This document shows positions 48,364 through 59,179 of a stretch of DNA of 64,000 nt, piece after piece; the stretch's first letter is position 1; each line of letters opens with the position of its first letter. This DNA is from Pseudodesulfovibrio sp. JC047 (GTDB lineage Bacteria > Desulfobacterota > Desulfovibrionia > Desulfovibrionales > Desulfovibrionaceae): the NCBI RefSeq assembly GCF_010468615.1, contig NZ_WUEH01000017.1, positions 1 through 64,000 on the forward strand. The letters are read 5' to 3'. The notes beneath the pieces are model-generated. The model was given only the letters and a program-made list of their open reading frames with translations, was not told where the DNA came from and ran no database searches. The position numbers and the translations under genes were made by a program.

Positions 48364-48729
48364 ATGGCGAGAGACGAAATCAATGCATTTTTGGGGGCCG
48401 GAACCAACTACCAGGGAAAATTGCATTTTCAAGGCGCAGTGCGCATTGATGGCAACTTTCAGGGAGAAGTGGTTTCCGAGGGGACACTCGTCGTTGGACA
48501 GGAAGCCGTTGTAGACGGACTGGTCAAGGTGGGCCAGCTTGTGCTCTCCGGAAAACTCAAAGGGGAAGTTGAGGCAAAAGACAAGGTCGTCTTGCATAAA
48601 ACGGCCAACTTGCAAGGGAACATCAAGACACCGAGCCTCGTCGTCGAAGAGGGCGCGGTTCTTGAAGGCGAGCTGGCTATGGGCAGCCGCAGCGTGGGTT
48701 CGGACGCACAACCGAAAAATGAATCCTAA
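48364..48729 (+). CDS. Bactofilin (polymer-forming cytoskeletal protein)
   Basis: The 121-residue product has a bactofilin beta-helix: repeats such as FQGAVRIDGNFQGEVVSEG, VDGLVKVGQLVLSGKLKGEV and KTANLQGNIKTPSLVVEEG. Bactofilins form fibres that position cell-wall or motility machines. Placed at the end of the elongasome operon, it probably shapes growth. The ATG at 48364 follows AGGAGCGG. A 131-base gap separates it from the ATP synthase operon. Confidence 0.92.
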   Translation: MARDEINAFLGAGTNYQGKLHFQGAVRIDGNFQGEVVSEGTLVVGQEAVVDGLVKVGQLVLSGKLKGEVEAKDKVVLHKTANLQGNIKTPSLVVEEGAVLEGELAMGSRSVGSDAQPKNES

Positions 48730-48784
48730 CAGTTGTAGTAGGTTTTGAATGGCACTAGACGAGTCGTGTCAACGCAAAAAGGCT

Positions 48785-48813
48785 TTGACACAACCCGCTA
48801 AATTGGGTACTTC
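48785..48813 (+). promoter_or_regulatory. Candidate promoter of the ATP synthase operon with overlapping inverted repeat
   Basis: TTGACA (48785-48790) and TACTTC (48808-48813) are 17 bases apart. The -35 is perfect, the -10 weak. GTGTCAA (48766-48772) and TTGACAC (48785-48791) form an inverted repeat overlapping the -35, which could be an operator or chance. Confidence 0.35.
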
Positions 48814-48860
48814 CCAGTGACTTTGCGCCAAAATTCACAACCTCATCGGGGGCATATGGT

Positions 48861-49283
48861 ATGGTATTACCTGACAAAACAATTTTTATCCAAGGTCTAA
48901 ACTTCTTGGCTATGATCTTCTTGCTGAATATCGTGCTTATCAAGCCGATTCGCGAGATTATCAAGAAACGCAAGGGGTTAATGGACGACCAGCTGGAAAA
49001 AATCGAAGGCTTCAACAAAAAAGCAGAGACGAAAGTTCTTGATTATGAAGAGCAACTCGCCGCTGCCCGGAAGGAAGCTGGAGAGATTCGCACCGCAGCC
49101 AAGGACGCAGGGGTAGTCGAGGAGCAGGCGTTGTTGTCCGCCGCTGGCACCAAAGCATCCGGCACCATTCACGCGGCCCGCACCGAGATTCAATCTCAGG
49201 TACAGGACGCGATGAAGCAGTTGACCAAGGACGTGGACAAATACGCTGAGCAGGCTACAGGCAAAATCCTGGGCCAGGCTTAG
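48861..49283 (+). CDS. atpF: ATP synthase F0 subunit b'
   Basis: The 140-residue product has one membrane segment (residues 8-28, FIQGLNFLAMIFLLNIVLI) and a long charged helix, the layout of the b stalk. A second b-type gene follows, so this is the b' partner of a heterodimeric stalk as in photosynthetic bacteria and Desulfovibrio. It is the first gene of an operon that has no a or c subunit genes; those must lie elsewhere. The ATG at 48861 is used. Confidence 0.88.
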   Translation: MVLPDKTIFIQGLNFLAMIFLLNIVLIKPIREIIKKRKGLMDDQLEKIEGFNKKAETKVLDYEEQLAAARKEAGEIRTAAKDAGVVEEQALLSAAGTKASGTIHAARTEIQSQVQDAMKQLTKDVDKYAEQATGKILGQA

Positions 49284-49302
49284 GCAAGAGGAGGGTTTCA
49301 TC

Positions 49303-49881
49303 TTGAAACGGATGTATGTGTTTTTTGCGGTCCTGCTGACCGCTTTGGCTATCTCCTCTGTCGCTTTTGCCAGCGCTGCGGAAGGCCACGCACTCTTCAC
49401 GGCGGATAACGTGAAGGACTATGGCCTGCGTATTCTCAACTTCGTCATTTTCGCATTTCTGCTGTACAAATTCGGTGGTGCGAAAATCAAGGACTTCTTT
49501 ATGGGTCGCCGCGACGGTATCAAGCAGGATCTCGACGACCTGCAGACCCGTCAGGCCGATGCGGAAAAGAAGCTCACCGACGTTGAGTCCAGCATCGCCA
49601 ACATGGCGCAGGAAAAGCAACAGATTCTCGACGATGCCAAGGCACAGGGGGAGGCCATCAAGGCCGCTATTATTGCCAAGGCTGAGAAGGATGCACAGGC
49701 TCTGACCGAACAGGCCAAGCGCACCGCTTCCAATGAGGCACAGGCTGCCATCGAAACCATTCGTGCCGAAATGGCCGACATGGTCGTCGAAGCCGCCGAA
49801 AAGATCGTTGCCGAGAAGCTGAGTGCCGAAGACCACGAAAAGCTCGTGGATGACTATTTAACAAAGGTGGTGCTCAATTGA
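49303..49881 (+). CDS. atpF: ATP synthase F0 subunit b
   Basis: The 192-residue product starts MKRMYVFFAVLLTALAISSVAFA, which looks like a signal peptide, and then has a membrane segment (about 44-60, LRILNFVIFAFLLYKF) and a long helix rich in Ala, Glu and Lys. The TTG at 49303 is chosen because GGAGGG lies seven bases before it; the ATG three codons later is too far. A cleavable N-terminus is known for b subunits with a large extracytoplasmic start. The stop overlaps atpH. Confidence 0.88.
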   Translation: MKRMYVFFAVLLTALAISSVAFASAAEGHALFTADNVKDYGLRILNFVIFAFLLYKFGGAKIKDFFMGRRDGIKQDLDDLQTRQADAEKKLTDVESSIANMAQEKQQILDDAKAQGEAIKAAIIAKAEKDAQALTEQAKRTASNEAQAAIETIRAEMADMVVEAAEKIVAEKLSAEDHEKLVDDYLTKVVLN

Positions 49882-50429
49882 TCGGTAACGTCGTTTCCCG
49901 CCGCTATGCCAAAGCGCTGTTTACCGTTGGTGCTGCCAAGGGTGAAGCTGAGCAGGCAAAGTACGGCGAGCAACTGATCGCTATCGGTGCTTCCATCAGT
50001 GAAGTTCCCGAGGCGACAGCCTTTTTCAAAAACCCGGCATTCTCTGTCGAGGAAAAAAAGGCTGTCCTGAATCAGTTGATCGAAAAGGTTTCGGTTGACC
50101 AGATGGTCAAGAACTTCTGTGACCTCATGGCTGACAAGGGCCGGGTCGAGATGCTTCCCGCCGTCGCTTCCGATTACAAGGCTATGATGGACGCCGTTTC
50201 CGGCGTTATCTCCGGCGAACTCACCACGGTGGGTGAACTGAATGAGGAAAGAAAATCTGCAATCCAGGCAAACCTTGAGAAACAGGCCGGCAAGAAGCTG
50301 GAACTGTCTTTCTCGACCGACAAGGATATCCTTGGCGGCATTGTCCTCAAGGTGGGGGACAAAGTCATGGACGCCAGCCTCAAGGCGCAACTGCAGATTT
50401 TGAAAGAAAATATTAAAAGGGGTGAGTAG
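49878..50429 (+). CDS. atpH: ATP synthase F1 subunit delta
   Basis: The 183-residue product has the delta/OSCP pattern: [15 protein letters not shown] at the start and a C-terminal segment with [29 protein letters not shown]. It links the b stalk to the alpha3beta3 head. It starts at TTG 49878 overlapping the atpF stop (TTGA), with AGGTGG upstream, so translation is coupled. Confidence 0.9.
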   Translation: MIGNVVSRRYAKALFTVGAAKGEAEQAKYGEQLIAIGASISEVPEATAFFKNPAFSVEEKKAVLNQLIEKVSVDQMVKNFCDLMADKGRVEMLPAVASDYKAMMDAVSGVISGELTTVGELNEERKSAIQANLEKQAGKKLELSFSTDKDILGGIVLKVGDKVMDASLKAQLQILKENIKRGE

Positions 50430-50433
50430 GGCA

Positions 50434-51942
50434 ATGCAGATTAAAGCAGAAGAAATCAGCAAAATCATTCAGGACCAGATTCAGAATTATGAGTCTCGTG
50501 TTGAAATGAGCGAGACAGGTACCGTCCTCTCCGTAGGTGACGGTATCGCTCGTGTTCACGGCGTTGAGAACGTCATGGCCATGGAGCTGCTGGAATTCCC
50601 CGGCGGCTTGAAGGGCATGGTTCTGAACCTGGAAGAAGACAACGTTGGTGTTGCCCTGTTGGGTCCCGCCTCCGGTGTCAAGGAAGGAGACCCGGTCAAG
50701 CGGACCGGCGAAATTTACTCCGTGCCCGTCGGTGACGGCGTCATGGGTCGCGTTGTCAACCCCTTGGGCGAACCGCTTGACGGTTTGGGACCCCTCGAGA
50801 CAACAGAAACCCGTCCTGTGGAATTGAAGGCTCCCGGCATCATCGCCCGTAAGTCCGTCCACGAACCGTGCTACACCGGCCTCAAGGCAATCGACGCCAT
50901 GACCCCGGTCGGACGTGGTCAGCGTGAGTTGGTCATTGGTGACCGTCAGACTGGTAAAACCGCTGTCTGTGTGGATGCCATCATTGCCCAGAAAAACACT
51001 GACGTGCATTGCTTCTACGTCGCCATCGGACAGAAAAAAGCTTCTGTAGCTCTGGTTGCCGACATTCTCCGTCAGCACGGTGCAATGGAATACACCACCA
51101 TCGTTTCCGCAACCGCATCCGAACCCGCTCCGCTCCAGTACATCGCTGCATACACTGGCGTGACCATGGCCGAGTTCTACCGCGATAAAGGCAAACACGC
51201 ACTGATCTGCTACGATGATTTGTCCAAGCAGGCCACCGCATACCGCGAAATGTCCCTCCTTCTTCGTCGTCCTCCGGGCCGTGAAGCTTTCCCTGGTGAC
51301 GTTTTCTACCTGCACTCCAGACTGTTGGAACGTTCCTGCAAGGTCAATGACTCCCTGGGTGCCGGTTCTCTGACCGCCCTGCCCGTCATTGAAACGCAGG
51401 CTGGTGACGTGTCCGCATTTATTCCGACCAACGTTATCTCCATTACCGATGGACAGATCTACTTGGAACCGAACCTGTTCTTGTCCGGTGTTCGTCCGGC
51501 CATCAACGTCGGTCTCTCGGTCTCCCGAGTCGGTGGTTCCGCACAGATCAAGGCCATGAAACAGGTCGCAGGTACGCTGCGTCTGGATCTGGCTCAGTAT
51601 CGTGAACTGGCAGCATTCGCTTCCTTTGGTTCCGATCTTGATAAAGGCACTCAGGAAAAACTGAATCGTGGTGCACGCATGGTCGAACTGCTGAAACAAC
51701 CGCAGTACAAACCGCAGACAGTGCAGGAACAGGTTGCTGTGCTCTTCGCCGGTACCCGTGGATTCCTTGATGACGTTCCTGTCGAGTCCGTGCAGAAGTT
51801 CGAATCAGAATTCCTCGAGTTCATGAACAACGCCAAATCCGCTGTGCTCGACTCCATCGTTGAGAAACAGAAGATCGATGACGCTGTCGAAGCGGACCTC
51901 AAAGCCGCTATCGATGAGTTCAAGAAAGGCTTCAGTGCATAA
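50434..51942 (+). CDS. atpA: ATP synthase F1 subunit alpha
   Basis: The 502-residue subunit has Walker [11 protein letters not shown] near residue 169, the [13 protein letters not shown] stretch and the alpha signature [17 protein letters not shown]. It holds a non-catalytic nucleotide. The ATG at 50434 gives the standard length; a GTG four codons upstream is ignored. The gap to atpH is 4 bases. Confidence 0.97.
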   Translation: MQIKAEEISKIIQDQIQNYESRVEMSETGTVLSVGDGIARVHGVENVMAMELLEFPGGLKGMVLNLEEDNVGVALLGPASGVKEGDPVKRTGEIYSVPVGDGVMGRVVNPLGEPLDGLGPLETTETRPVELKAPGIIARKSVHEPCYTGLKAIDAMTPVGRGQRELVIGDRQTGKTAVCVDAIIAQKNTDVHCFYVAIGQKKASVALVADILRQHGAMEYTTIVSATASEPAPLQYIAAYTGVTMAEFYRDKGKHALICYDDLSKQATAYREMSLLLRRPPGREAFPGDVFYLHSRLLERSCKVNDSLGAGSLTALPVIETQAGDVSAFIPTNVISITDGQIYLEPNLFLSGVRPAINVGLSVSRVGGSAQIKAMKQVAGTLRLDLAQYRELAAFASFGSDLDKGTQEKLNRGARMVELLKQPQYKPQTVQEQVAVLFAGTRGFLDDVPVESVQKFESEFLEFMNNAKSAVLDSIVEKQKIDDAVEADLKAAIDEFKKGFSA

Positions 51943-51959
51943 CCAAGGGGATTAACTGA

Positions 51960-52832
51960 ATGGCTTCTTTACGAGACGTCCAAAATCAGATTGTTGGCGT
52001 CAAGAAAACCAAGCAGATCACCAAGGCCATGAACATGGTGGCCTCGGCAAAACTGCGCAACGCACAGGAGCGTATCGAACGCTTCCGTCCGTATGCGGAC
52101 AAGTTTTACGAGATGCTTGGAGACTTGGCGGCCGGCGCTGATGAATCGGTACACCCGCTGCTGGAAGTCCGGGATGAAGTAAAAACCGTGGGTATCATGG
52201 TGACGACTTCAGATCGCGGCCTCTGTGGCGCATTTAATGTCAATATTATCAACAAGGCCATGAATCTGGCAAACAAGAAAGCCGCCGAAGGCAAAACCGT
52301 CAAGGTGTATTGCATCGGCAAAAAGGCCACCGAGGCTTTCAAGAAGACCGAACATGAACTCATGCGCGCCGAAACGGATGCCATGACAAAGTTCGACTTC
52401 ACGCTGGCTGCCAGTATCGGCAATGAACTCATTTCAGGCTACATTCATGGCGAACTGGACGAAGTCCATGTCTGCTATGGTGAGTTCCAGTCCATGGGCA
52501 AACAGCCGCCTATCGATCTGATGGTTCTGCCTATGGCAGCTCAAGAAAAAACCGAAAGTGAAAGCGGCTCTGGTGACTATTTGTACGAACCGTCTGTCGA
52601 GGGGCTGCTGGCCGAGCTGTTGCCTCGATTCATCAAGGTCCAAGTTTACCGCGGTCTGCTGGATACGTCGTGCTCCGAGCACGCGGCCCGCATGGCTGCC
52701 ATGGACAACGCCACCAAGGCGTGTGACGAGTTGACGGATTCCCTGACCTTGCTCTTCAACAAGACAAGGCAGGCCGCCATCACTGGCGAACTTTTGGACA
52801 TTGTTGGCGGCGTCAACGCGCTGCAAGGATAA
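51960..52832 (+). CDS. atpG: ATP synthase F1 subunit gamma
   Basis: The 290-residue rotor subunit has the N-terminal helix MASLRDVQNQIVGVKKTKQITKAMNMVA, the motif TSDRGLCGAFN, and a C-terminal helix with MDNATKACDELTDSL and NKTRQAAITGELLDIVGG. It connects the catalytic head to the c ring. It lies between atpA and atpD with short gaps. Confidence 0.97.
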   Translation: MASLRDVQNQIVGVKKTKQITKAMNMVASAKLRNAQERIERFRPYADKFYEMLGDLAAGADESVHPLLEVRDEVKTVGIMVTTSDRGLCGAFNVNIINKAMNLANKKAAEGKTVKVYCIGKKATEAFKKTEHELMRAETDAMTKFDFTLAASIGNELISGYIHGELDEVHVCYGEFQSMGKQPPIDLMVLPMAAQEKTESESGSGDYLYEPSVEGLLAELLPRFIKVQVYRGLLDTSCSEHAARMAAMDNATKACDELTDSLTLLFNKTRQAAITGELLDIVGGVNALQG

Positions 52833-52844
52833 AGGGGGCTATGA

Positions 52845-54245
<1,401 letters not shown>

Positions 54246-54257
54246 GCGAGGTACTTC

Positions 54258-54677
54258 ATGGCCACATTGAAACTAGAGATCGTCACTCCCGACCGGAAAG
54301 TACTTTCCGAGGACGTGGATTACGTGGGCGCACCCGGTATCATGGGTGAATTCGGTATTTTGCCGAACCACGTTCCCTTCCTGTCCGCTCTGGGAATCGG
54401 CAATCTTCATTATAACCAAGACGGCAAGGCGTATTATGTCTTCGTCTCCGGTGGATTCGCCGAAGTCAGCAACAACAAGGTCACCATTCTGGCTGAAGTT
54501 GCTGACAAGGCCACCGAGATCGATACAGAACGCGCGAAACTGGCCAAGGAGCGTGCTGAAGAGCGCGCGGCCGCAGCCAAGGAAAAGATTGACCATATCC
54601 GTAACCAGGCGGCTTTGAAGCGCTCTATCATGCGCATCAACTGCAAGTCGTGCGGCCAGGATGCAGGTACCTGCTAG
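54258..54677 (+). CDS. atpC: ATP synthase F1 subunit epsilon
   Basis: The 139-residue product has a beta-sandwich N-terminus ([37 protein letters not shown]) and a C-terminal helical hairpin (about 90-125) that can inhibit ATP hydrolysis. The end is Cys-rich ([11 protein letters not shown]), which is unusual. It ends the operon at a strong terminator. Confidence 0.93.
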   Translation: MATLKLEIVTPDRKVLSEDVDYVGAPGIMGEFGILPNHVPFLSALGIGNLHYNQDGKAYYVFVSGGFAEVSNNKVTILAEVADKATEIDTERAKLAKERAEERAAAAKEKIDHIRNQAALKRSIMRINCKSCGQDAGTC

Positions 54678-54702
54678 TCACTCTCTTCTCCACCCTACAA
54701 AT

Positions 54703-54736
54703 AAAAGGGCAGGCTCATATGAGCCTGCCCTTTTTT
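54703..54736 (+). terminator. Terminator after the ATP synthase operon
   Basis: AAAAGGGCAGGCTCAT and ATGAGCCTGCCCTTTT form a perfect stem followed by TTTTTT. Confidence 0.95.
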
Positions 54737-54818
54737 CTGCAAATATCCCGTTCTGAAAAACGATTGATTCCGTCAAAAAACATTTTGAAAAACAATAAAA
54801 AACCGTGGAAAAAAGCGA

Positions 54819-55856
54819 TCAAAGACTAAGCTTCTTTCGAAGTACATCCCACACCATATCTGGCGTGACCTGTTTCATACATTTGAAATGTTTTTCTGGA
54901 CAGGTCTTGGACCCGTGCAATCCGCAAGGCCGACACGACAACTCGATTTCCATAACCGTTGAATTGGCCCCTCGCGGAAAAAAGCCCAATGACCGCACGG
55001 TCGGTCCGAACACGGCGACCAACGGGACATCCTGGGTCCAGGCCAGGTGCATCGGCCCGGAGTCATTGCTCAAATACGCATCCAGCCGCCCAAGGTAGGC
55101 GGCCAATTCCGGCAATGACAACGTGCCCGCCAGATTCGTCACATGCCGTGGATCGCACTGTGCCCCACGTTCCACCTGACTGGCGACCGATTCTTCGCCC
55201 GGTCCGGCAAAAATGAGCACATGTGCCCCATTCTCGACAGCACGCGCTGCAATGGCACTAAAATACTCCACTGGCCAGCATTTAGTCGGCCAGGTTGACC
55301 CCGGGTGGATACCCAAAACGGGCCGATCAAACCCCATCGTTGTCCAATAGGTTCGGGCCGCGTCTCGACTTGCCTCGGACAGGGTCAATTGTGCGGCCGG
55401 AGCCGGTCCCCGAATCCCGAGCGGCTTCACCAACTCCATCAGCCGTTCAATCTCATCCAATTCAGTGAATCGCCGACTCACGGTCTCGGTGTAGGCAAAT
55501 CGGTTGAACCAAGGCGCATTATACCCGATACGACGACCAATGCCCGTGGCCCGACTCACCAACGCCGAACGAAAACTCGTATGCGGAGAAACCCATAGGT
55601 CAAACCCCTGTTTTCCCAGTTCCTTTCCATAGAGGATGGCGTGGTTCAACGACTTCTGCGCCCCCCGTTTGGCAAATCCGTGAACCTGAGTAATCTCCGG
55701 TTGTCCGGTAAAAAGCGACTCAAAACCGCTGCGCACAAAAAAGTGCACTTCGGCCTGAGGAAAACGCTCCCGCACTGCCCGAAGCATAGGCAACGTCAAG
55801 ACGGCATCCCCGAGAAAAGCGGTCTGCCAGACGGCTATTTTTGTGTATTCATGCAT
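54819..55856 (-). CDS. waaF: LPS heptosyltransferase II-like, GT9 family
   Basis: The 345-residue product has the GT9 layout: N-terminal IAVWQTAFLGDAVLTLPMLRAVRERFP, then LGIHPGSTWPTKCWP near residue 185, and the ADP-heptose site SNDSGPMHLAW. It adds heptose to the LPS inner core. The ATG at 55856 is used rather than the TTG one codon earlier. It is convergent with the ATP synthase operon. Confidence 0.85.
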   Translation of the reverse strand: MHEYTKIAVWQTAFLGDAVLTLPMLRAVRERFPQAEVHFFVRSGFESLFTGQPEITQVHGFAKRGAQKSLNHAILYGKELGKQGFDLWVSPHTSFRSALVSRATGIGRRIGYNAPWFNRFAYTETVSRRFTELDEIERLMELVKPLGIRGPAPAAQLTLSEASRDAARTYWTTMGFDRPVLGIHPGSTWPTKCWPVEYFSAIAARAVENGAHVLIFAGPGEESVASQVERGAQCDPRHVTNLAGTLSLPELAAYLGRLDAYLSNDSGPMHLAWTQDVPLVAVFGPTVRSLGFFPRGANSTVMEIELSCRPCGLHGSKTCPEKHFKCMKQVTPDMVWDVLRKKLSL

Positions 55857-55949
55857 CAAAATCAGGTGTATCCTGTCTGGGACTCTCAGGCAACAGGTTG
55901 ATCTCAGGCCATGTTCCCAGTAGTATGACGGTCATTCAAGGAGACACCC

Positions 55950-56189
55950 ATGAAATACATCATGTTCAAAGACTTTTCCAATACCGCTGTTCCAGTGATT
56001 TTCCCGAACCGTATCAAATTTGACGAAATGCGTGAACAAATGCCCTATACCACCGTCATTTCTGCCGGGTACGTGTCACACGGTCCGACCGGATTCGCCT
56101 GTCATGGCAAATCCAAAGGGCTGAATGTCGTGGCCCGTCAAGAAGATGGAGCGATCATCACCGCCCGGTTCGAAGACGCAGAAAGCTAG
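55950..56189 (+). CDS. Small hypothetical protein
   Basis: The 79-residue product starts MKYIMFKDFSNTAVPVIFPN and continues FDEMREQMPYTTVISAGYVSHGPTGFACHGKS; this is a compact mixed fold of unknown family. CAAGGAGACACCC precedes the ATG. Its stop overlaps the convergent gene at 56186 by four bases. No function is assigned. Confidence 0.7.
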   Translation: MKYIMFKDFSNTAVPVIFPNRIKFDEMREQMPYTTVISAGYVSHGPTGFACHGKSKGLNVVARQEDGAIITARFEDAES

Positions 56190-56896
56190 ACAAACCAGGC
56201 CGGAACATGGATTCCGCCATACTTAACCGCGTGTTCCAAACGCCGATAGTCGGGTTGGAATGACTCCACCAAGGCCCAATACCGATCTGAATGGTTCATT
56301 TGCCGGGTATGACACAATTCATGCAGCAACAGATGATCGACCAATTCAACAGGAAGAAACAGGAGCTTGGCATTGAGTGAAATAGTCCCTCGTGCCGAGC
56401 AACTGCCCCAACGCGTTTTCTGTCGTCTAATCTGAAAAGCGGCATACGTCAGCCCAGTGTCCCGACTCATGACTTTCAATAGGGGAAGAAGTACCTCCCG
56501 AGCCTTTCGGGCGGTAAAAAATTGTAATGCTTCAAAAATGGCCCGCCGATCCTCAAGCGGCCCACTCACCAGAAGCCTCCCGACATTTTCACGGACCACG
56601 ATCCGCCCAGGCCTGTCCACATACGCCACCTGATACATCCGATCACACGCCATAAAGGAAATGGTGTCAGGCAACTCCGGCAGCACGCCGGACACATCCT
56701 GACCTTCTGCCTGCATGGCATCACGGGTCCGCTCGATCCAGCCCTGTTTTTCGCGCAGGATGTCCGGAATCAACGTCTGATCAAACCCGGGGGGCAGCAC
56801 GACTTCCAGCCCCTGACCAACCACCAGTTTGACCAACACCCGTTTGGCCCGGACATTGGTCTTGACGGTCAAGGGTAACCCTGCAAACGAGATCAT
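56186..56896 (-). CDS. YgjP-type metal-dependent hydrolase (SprT/M48-like)
   Basis: The 236-residue product has the zinc site LLLHELCHTRQMNHSDRYW near residue 188 and the family stretch RRQKTRWGSCSARGTISLN. This is the YgjP (DUF45) metallopeptidase-like family, with unknown substrate. The start overlaps the preceding DUF523 gene as ATGA. Confidence 0.88.
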   Translation of the reverse strand: MISFAGLPLTVKTNVRAKRVLVKLVVGQGLEVVLPPGFDQTLIPDILREKQGWIERTRDAMQAEGQDVSGVLPELPDTISFMACDRMYQVAYVDRPGRIVVRENVGRLLVSGPLEDRRAIFEALQFFTARKAREVLLPLLKVMSRDTGLTYAAFQIRRQKTRWGSCSARGTISLNAKLLFLPVELVDHLLLHELCHTRQMNHSDRYWALVESFQPDYRRLEHAVKYGGIHVPAWFV

Positions 56897-57324
56897 GCTG
56901 GCAGATCCTCTTCAGTCCGCACGCTCATCCCATTTTCCTTGAGCAATTGCGCAAAAATGCCATCCCCCGGAACCCGAATCGACGCAAAAGTGCCGTCATA
57001 GATTTCGCCACTCCCGCACGACGGGGAACGCGCCTTGAGAATGGCTTCCCGACTTCCAATGAGTCGAGCCAGTCGCAACCCTTCTTCGGCTCCACGACAA
57101 AACGCAGCGGTGCGATCAATTCCGTCCCGGTCAATGATCTTTTCACCGAGTTTTTCACAGGGTGCCCGTGGGGTGGGCAGCCCGCCATGCACTTCGGGAC
57201 AAAAAGGAACGGCCCGGCCCTGACGGACCAATTCGACCACTCGTTCATCGGGGACCGTGTCGCCATTATATCGACAGAACAGACCGGCCAGACAGGCTGA
57301 GACAAGAATTGGTGTATTTTTCAT
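56893..57324 (-). CDS. DUF523 protein
   Basis: The 143-residue product has the DUF523 pattern: VSACLAGLFCRYNGD at the start, CPEVHGGLPTPRAPCE, and LKARSPSCGSGEIYDGTF. Several conserved cysteines suggest metal or thiol chemistry. It is coupled to the YgjP-type gene by ATGA and diverges from the MFS gene at 57393. Confidence 0.88.
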   Translation of the reverse strand: MKNTPILVSACLAGLFCRYNGDTVPDERVVELVRQGRAVPFCPEVHGGLPTPRAPCEKLGEKIIDRDGIDRTAAFCRGAEEGLRLARLIGSREAILKARSPSCGSGEIYDGTFASIRVPGDGIFAQLLKENGMSVRTEEDLPA

Positions 57325-57392
57325 GCGCGCATTTTATACTTGATCTTTTCCATGTCAAAGCCCTATTGTCCCCCTCACACAAAAGGATTTCA

Positions 57393-58550
57393 ATGACAGA
57401 TCAGCTCAAAAAACGGCGCATGTACCTCTACCTCCTCGTTCTGGTGGTGGGTTCTGGTATCGCTTTTCAGGGATGGCGCACCCTGCTCAACAATTTTGCG
57501 GTAGATGTCGCGGGTCTTGACGGACTGGGGATGGGTATTGCCAGCTCGGTTCGGGAAATCCCCGGATTTCTGGCACTCCTCGCGCTCTACGTCATCCTGA
57601 TTCTCAAAGAACATCGACTGGCGGCGCTCTCTGTCGTTGTTACCGGCATCGGTGTCGCTCTGACCGGATTTTTCCCGTCTCTGGTCGGCATTGTCTGCAC
57701 GACCCTCGTCATGAGTTTCGGCTTCCACTATTTCGAAACCATGAATCAGTCATTGACCCTCCAATATTTCAACTACACGGAAGCACCCGTGGTCATGGGA
57801 CGACTCAGGAGCATCACGGAATTGACCAATGTTTCGGTCGGAGCGTTCATCTATTTCATGGCAAAAGCCCTCGGCTATACCGAAATGTTCGCGATTCTTG
57901 GTGCCGTGGCCATTTTGGCCGGCCTGTGGGCATTGACCAAAGACCCTTCACGAAACGACCTGCCCATCCAACACAAGAAAATGGCGGTCAAAAAGAAATA
58001 CTGGCTTTTTTACGCGCTCACGTTCATGAGCGGGGCCAGACGACAAATATTCATCGCGTTCGCCGTGTTCCTTCTCGTTGAAAAATTCGACTATTCAATC
58101 CAGCAAATCACTGTCCTGTTCGTGTGCAACAACATCGTCAATTACTTCATCAATCCACTCATCGGCAAAGCGGTCAATCGATTCGGTGAACGCGCTGTCC
58201 TGAATGTGGAATACACCACCCTGACCTTTGTCTTCCTCGGCTACGCACTCACTGATAGCGCATTTGTGGCAGGAGGCTTTTATGTCCTGAACAACGTGGT
58301 CTACAACTTCTCCATGGGCATCAAGACATTCTTCCAGAAAATTGCAGATCCCAAAGACATTGCCGCAGGCATGGCCGTGGGATTCACCATCAACCACATC
58401 GCCGCAGTATTCATCCCAGTCTTGGGCGGCCTGATCTGGATAACAAATTACAAGGCGGTCTTCTTCGGAGCGGTTTCCATCTCGCTCATTTCACTGATCT
58501 TGACACAATTTATCCCCGGACAATTAGCCGCACGAAAAGCAACCAGTTGA
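57393..58550 (+). CDS. MFS-type transporter
   Basis: The 385-residue protein has about 12 membrane helices, starting after MTDQLKKRRMYLYLLVLVVG. There is a central cytoplasmic loop (about 185-205, rich in Lys). The ATG at 57393 follows AAAAGGATTTC; the longer frame is not used. The substrate cannot be told from the sequence. Confidence 0.82.
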   Translation: MTDQLKKRRMYLYLLVLVVGSGIAFQGWRTLLNNFAVDVAGLDGLGMGIASSVREIPGFLALLALYVILILKEHRLAALSVVVTGIGVALTGFFPSLVGIVCTTLVMSFGFHYFETMNQSLTLQYFNYTEAPVVMGRLRSITELTNVSVGAFIYFMAKALGYTEMFAILGAVAILAGLWALTKDPSRNDLPIQHKKMAVKKKYWLFYALTFMSGARRQIFIAFAVFLLVEKFDYSIQQITVLFVCNNIVNYFINPLIGKAVNRFGERAVLNVEYTTLTFVFLGYALTDSAFVAGGFYVLNNVVYNFSMGIKTFFQKIADPKDIAAGMAVGFTINHIAAVFIPVLGGLIWITNYKAVFFGAVSISLISLILTQFIPGQLAARKATS

Positions 58551-58625
58551 CTTGGTTCACCACAATGCTAGCCTTGCCAGACAATATACCCACCACTCGG
58601 GTTTTCGCATGGAGCAGAGAGACGA

Positions 58626-59171
58626 ATGAAAGGATTGGGACAGGGACTTCCAAAGGTATTTCTTCAAACAGGTGACTGTTTTTTTGGCGTGCAACCAACC
58701 CTGGTTTCCACGGTTCTCGGGTCGTGCCTGGCCGTAACCCTGCACTCTCCCAAACGACATATCGGCACCATCTGCCACGCATTTCTGCCCGACAGCCTTC
58801 AGGACGGACGGCACAGTTCAGCCGAACCGCAAATCTGCCGATTCGTGGATACGGCTCTTCAAAACATGTTGGAAACCATGGACAAGGTCGGCATTCCTCG
58901 TCGTGAACTGGTCATTAAAATGTTTGGTGGTGGCAGCGGTATGGTCACGTGCAAGCCCCAATCCGGTGGGTTTAACATCGGCAAACGCAACATTGATATG
59001 GCCAGACGACTGCTCAAATTCGCCCGACTCCCCATTCAGGTGGAAGATGTCGGTGGTTCTCTGGGCCGCAAACTCATGTTTCACACGCAAACAGGTGAAG
59101 TCTGGGTCAAAAAACTCAGAAAATCCGAATGTCCCAGTGACACATTCGGCAATGCAGGATCAAAATTCTAG
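58626..59171 (+). CDS. cheD: Chemoreceptor glutamine deamidase CheD
   Basis: The 181-residue product has the CheD features: VLGSCLAVTLH with the catalytic Cys near residue 34, a His in TICHAFLP, and VIKMFGGGSGM. It deamidates receptor glutamines. A gene for an exported acetolactate decarboxylase starts 8 bases after its stop. cheR is far away at 19,838. Confidence 0.92.
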   Translation: MKGLGQGLPKVFLQTGDCFFGVQPTLVSTVLGSCLAVTLHSPKRHIGTICHAFLPDSLQDGRHSSAEPQICRFVDTALQNMLETMDKVGIPRRELVIKMFGGGSGMVTCKPQSGGFNIGKRNIDMARRLLKFARLPIQVEDVGGSLGRKLMFHTQTGEVWVKKLRKSECPSDTFGNAGSKF

Positions 59172-59179
59172 GAGAACTC

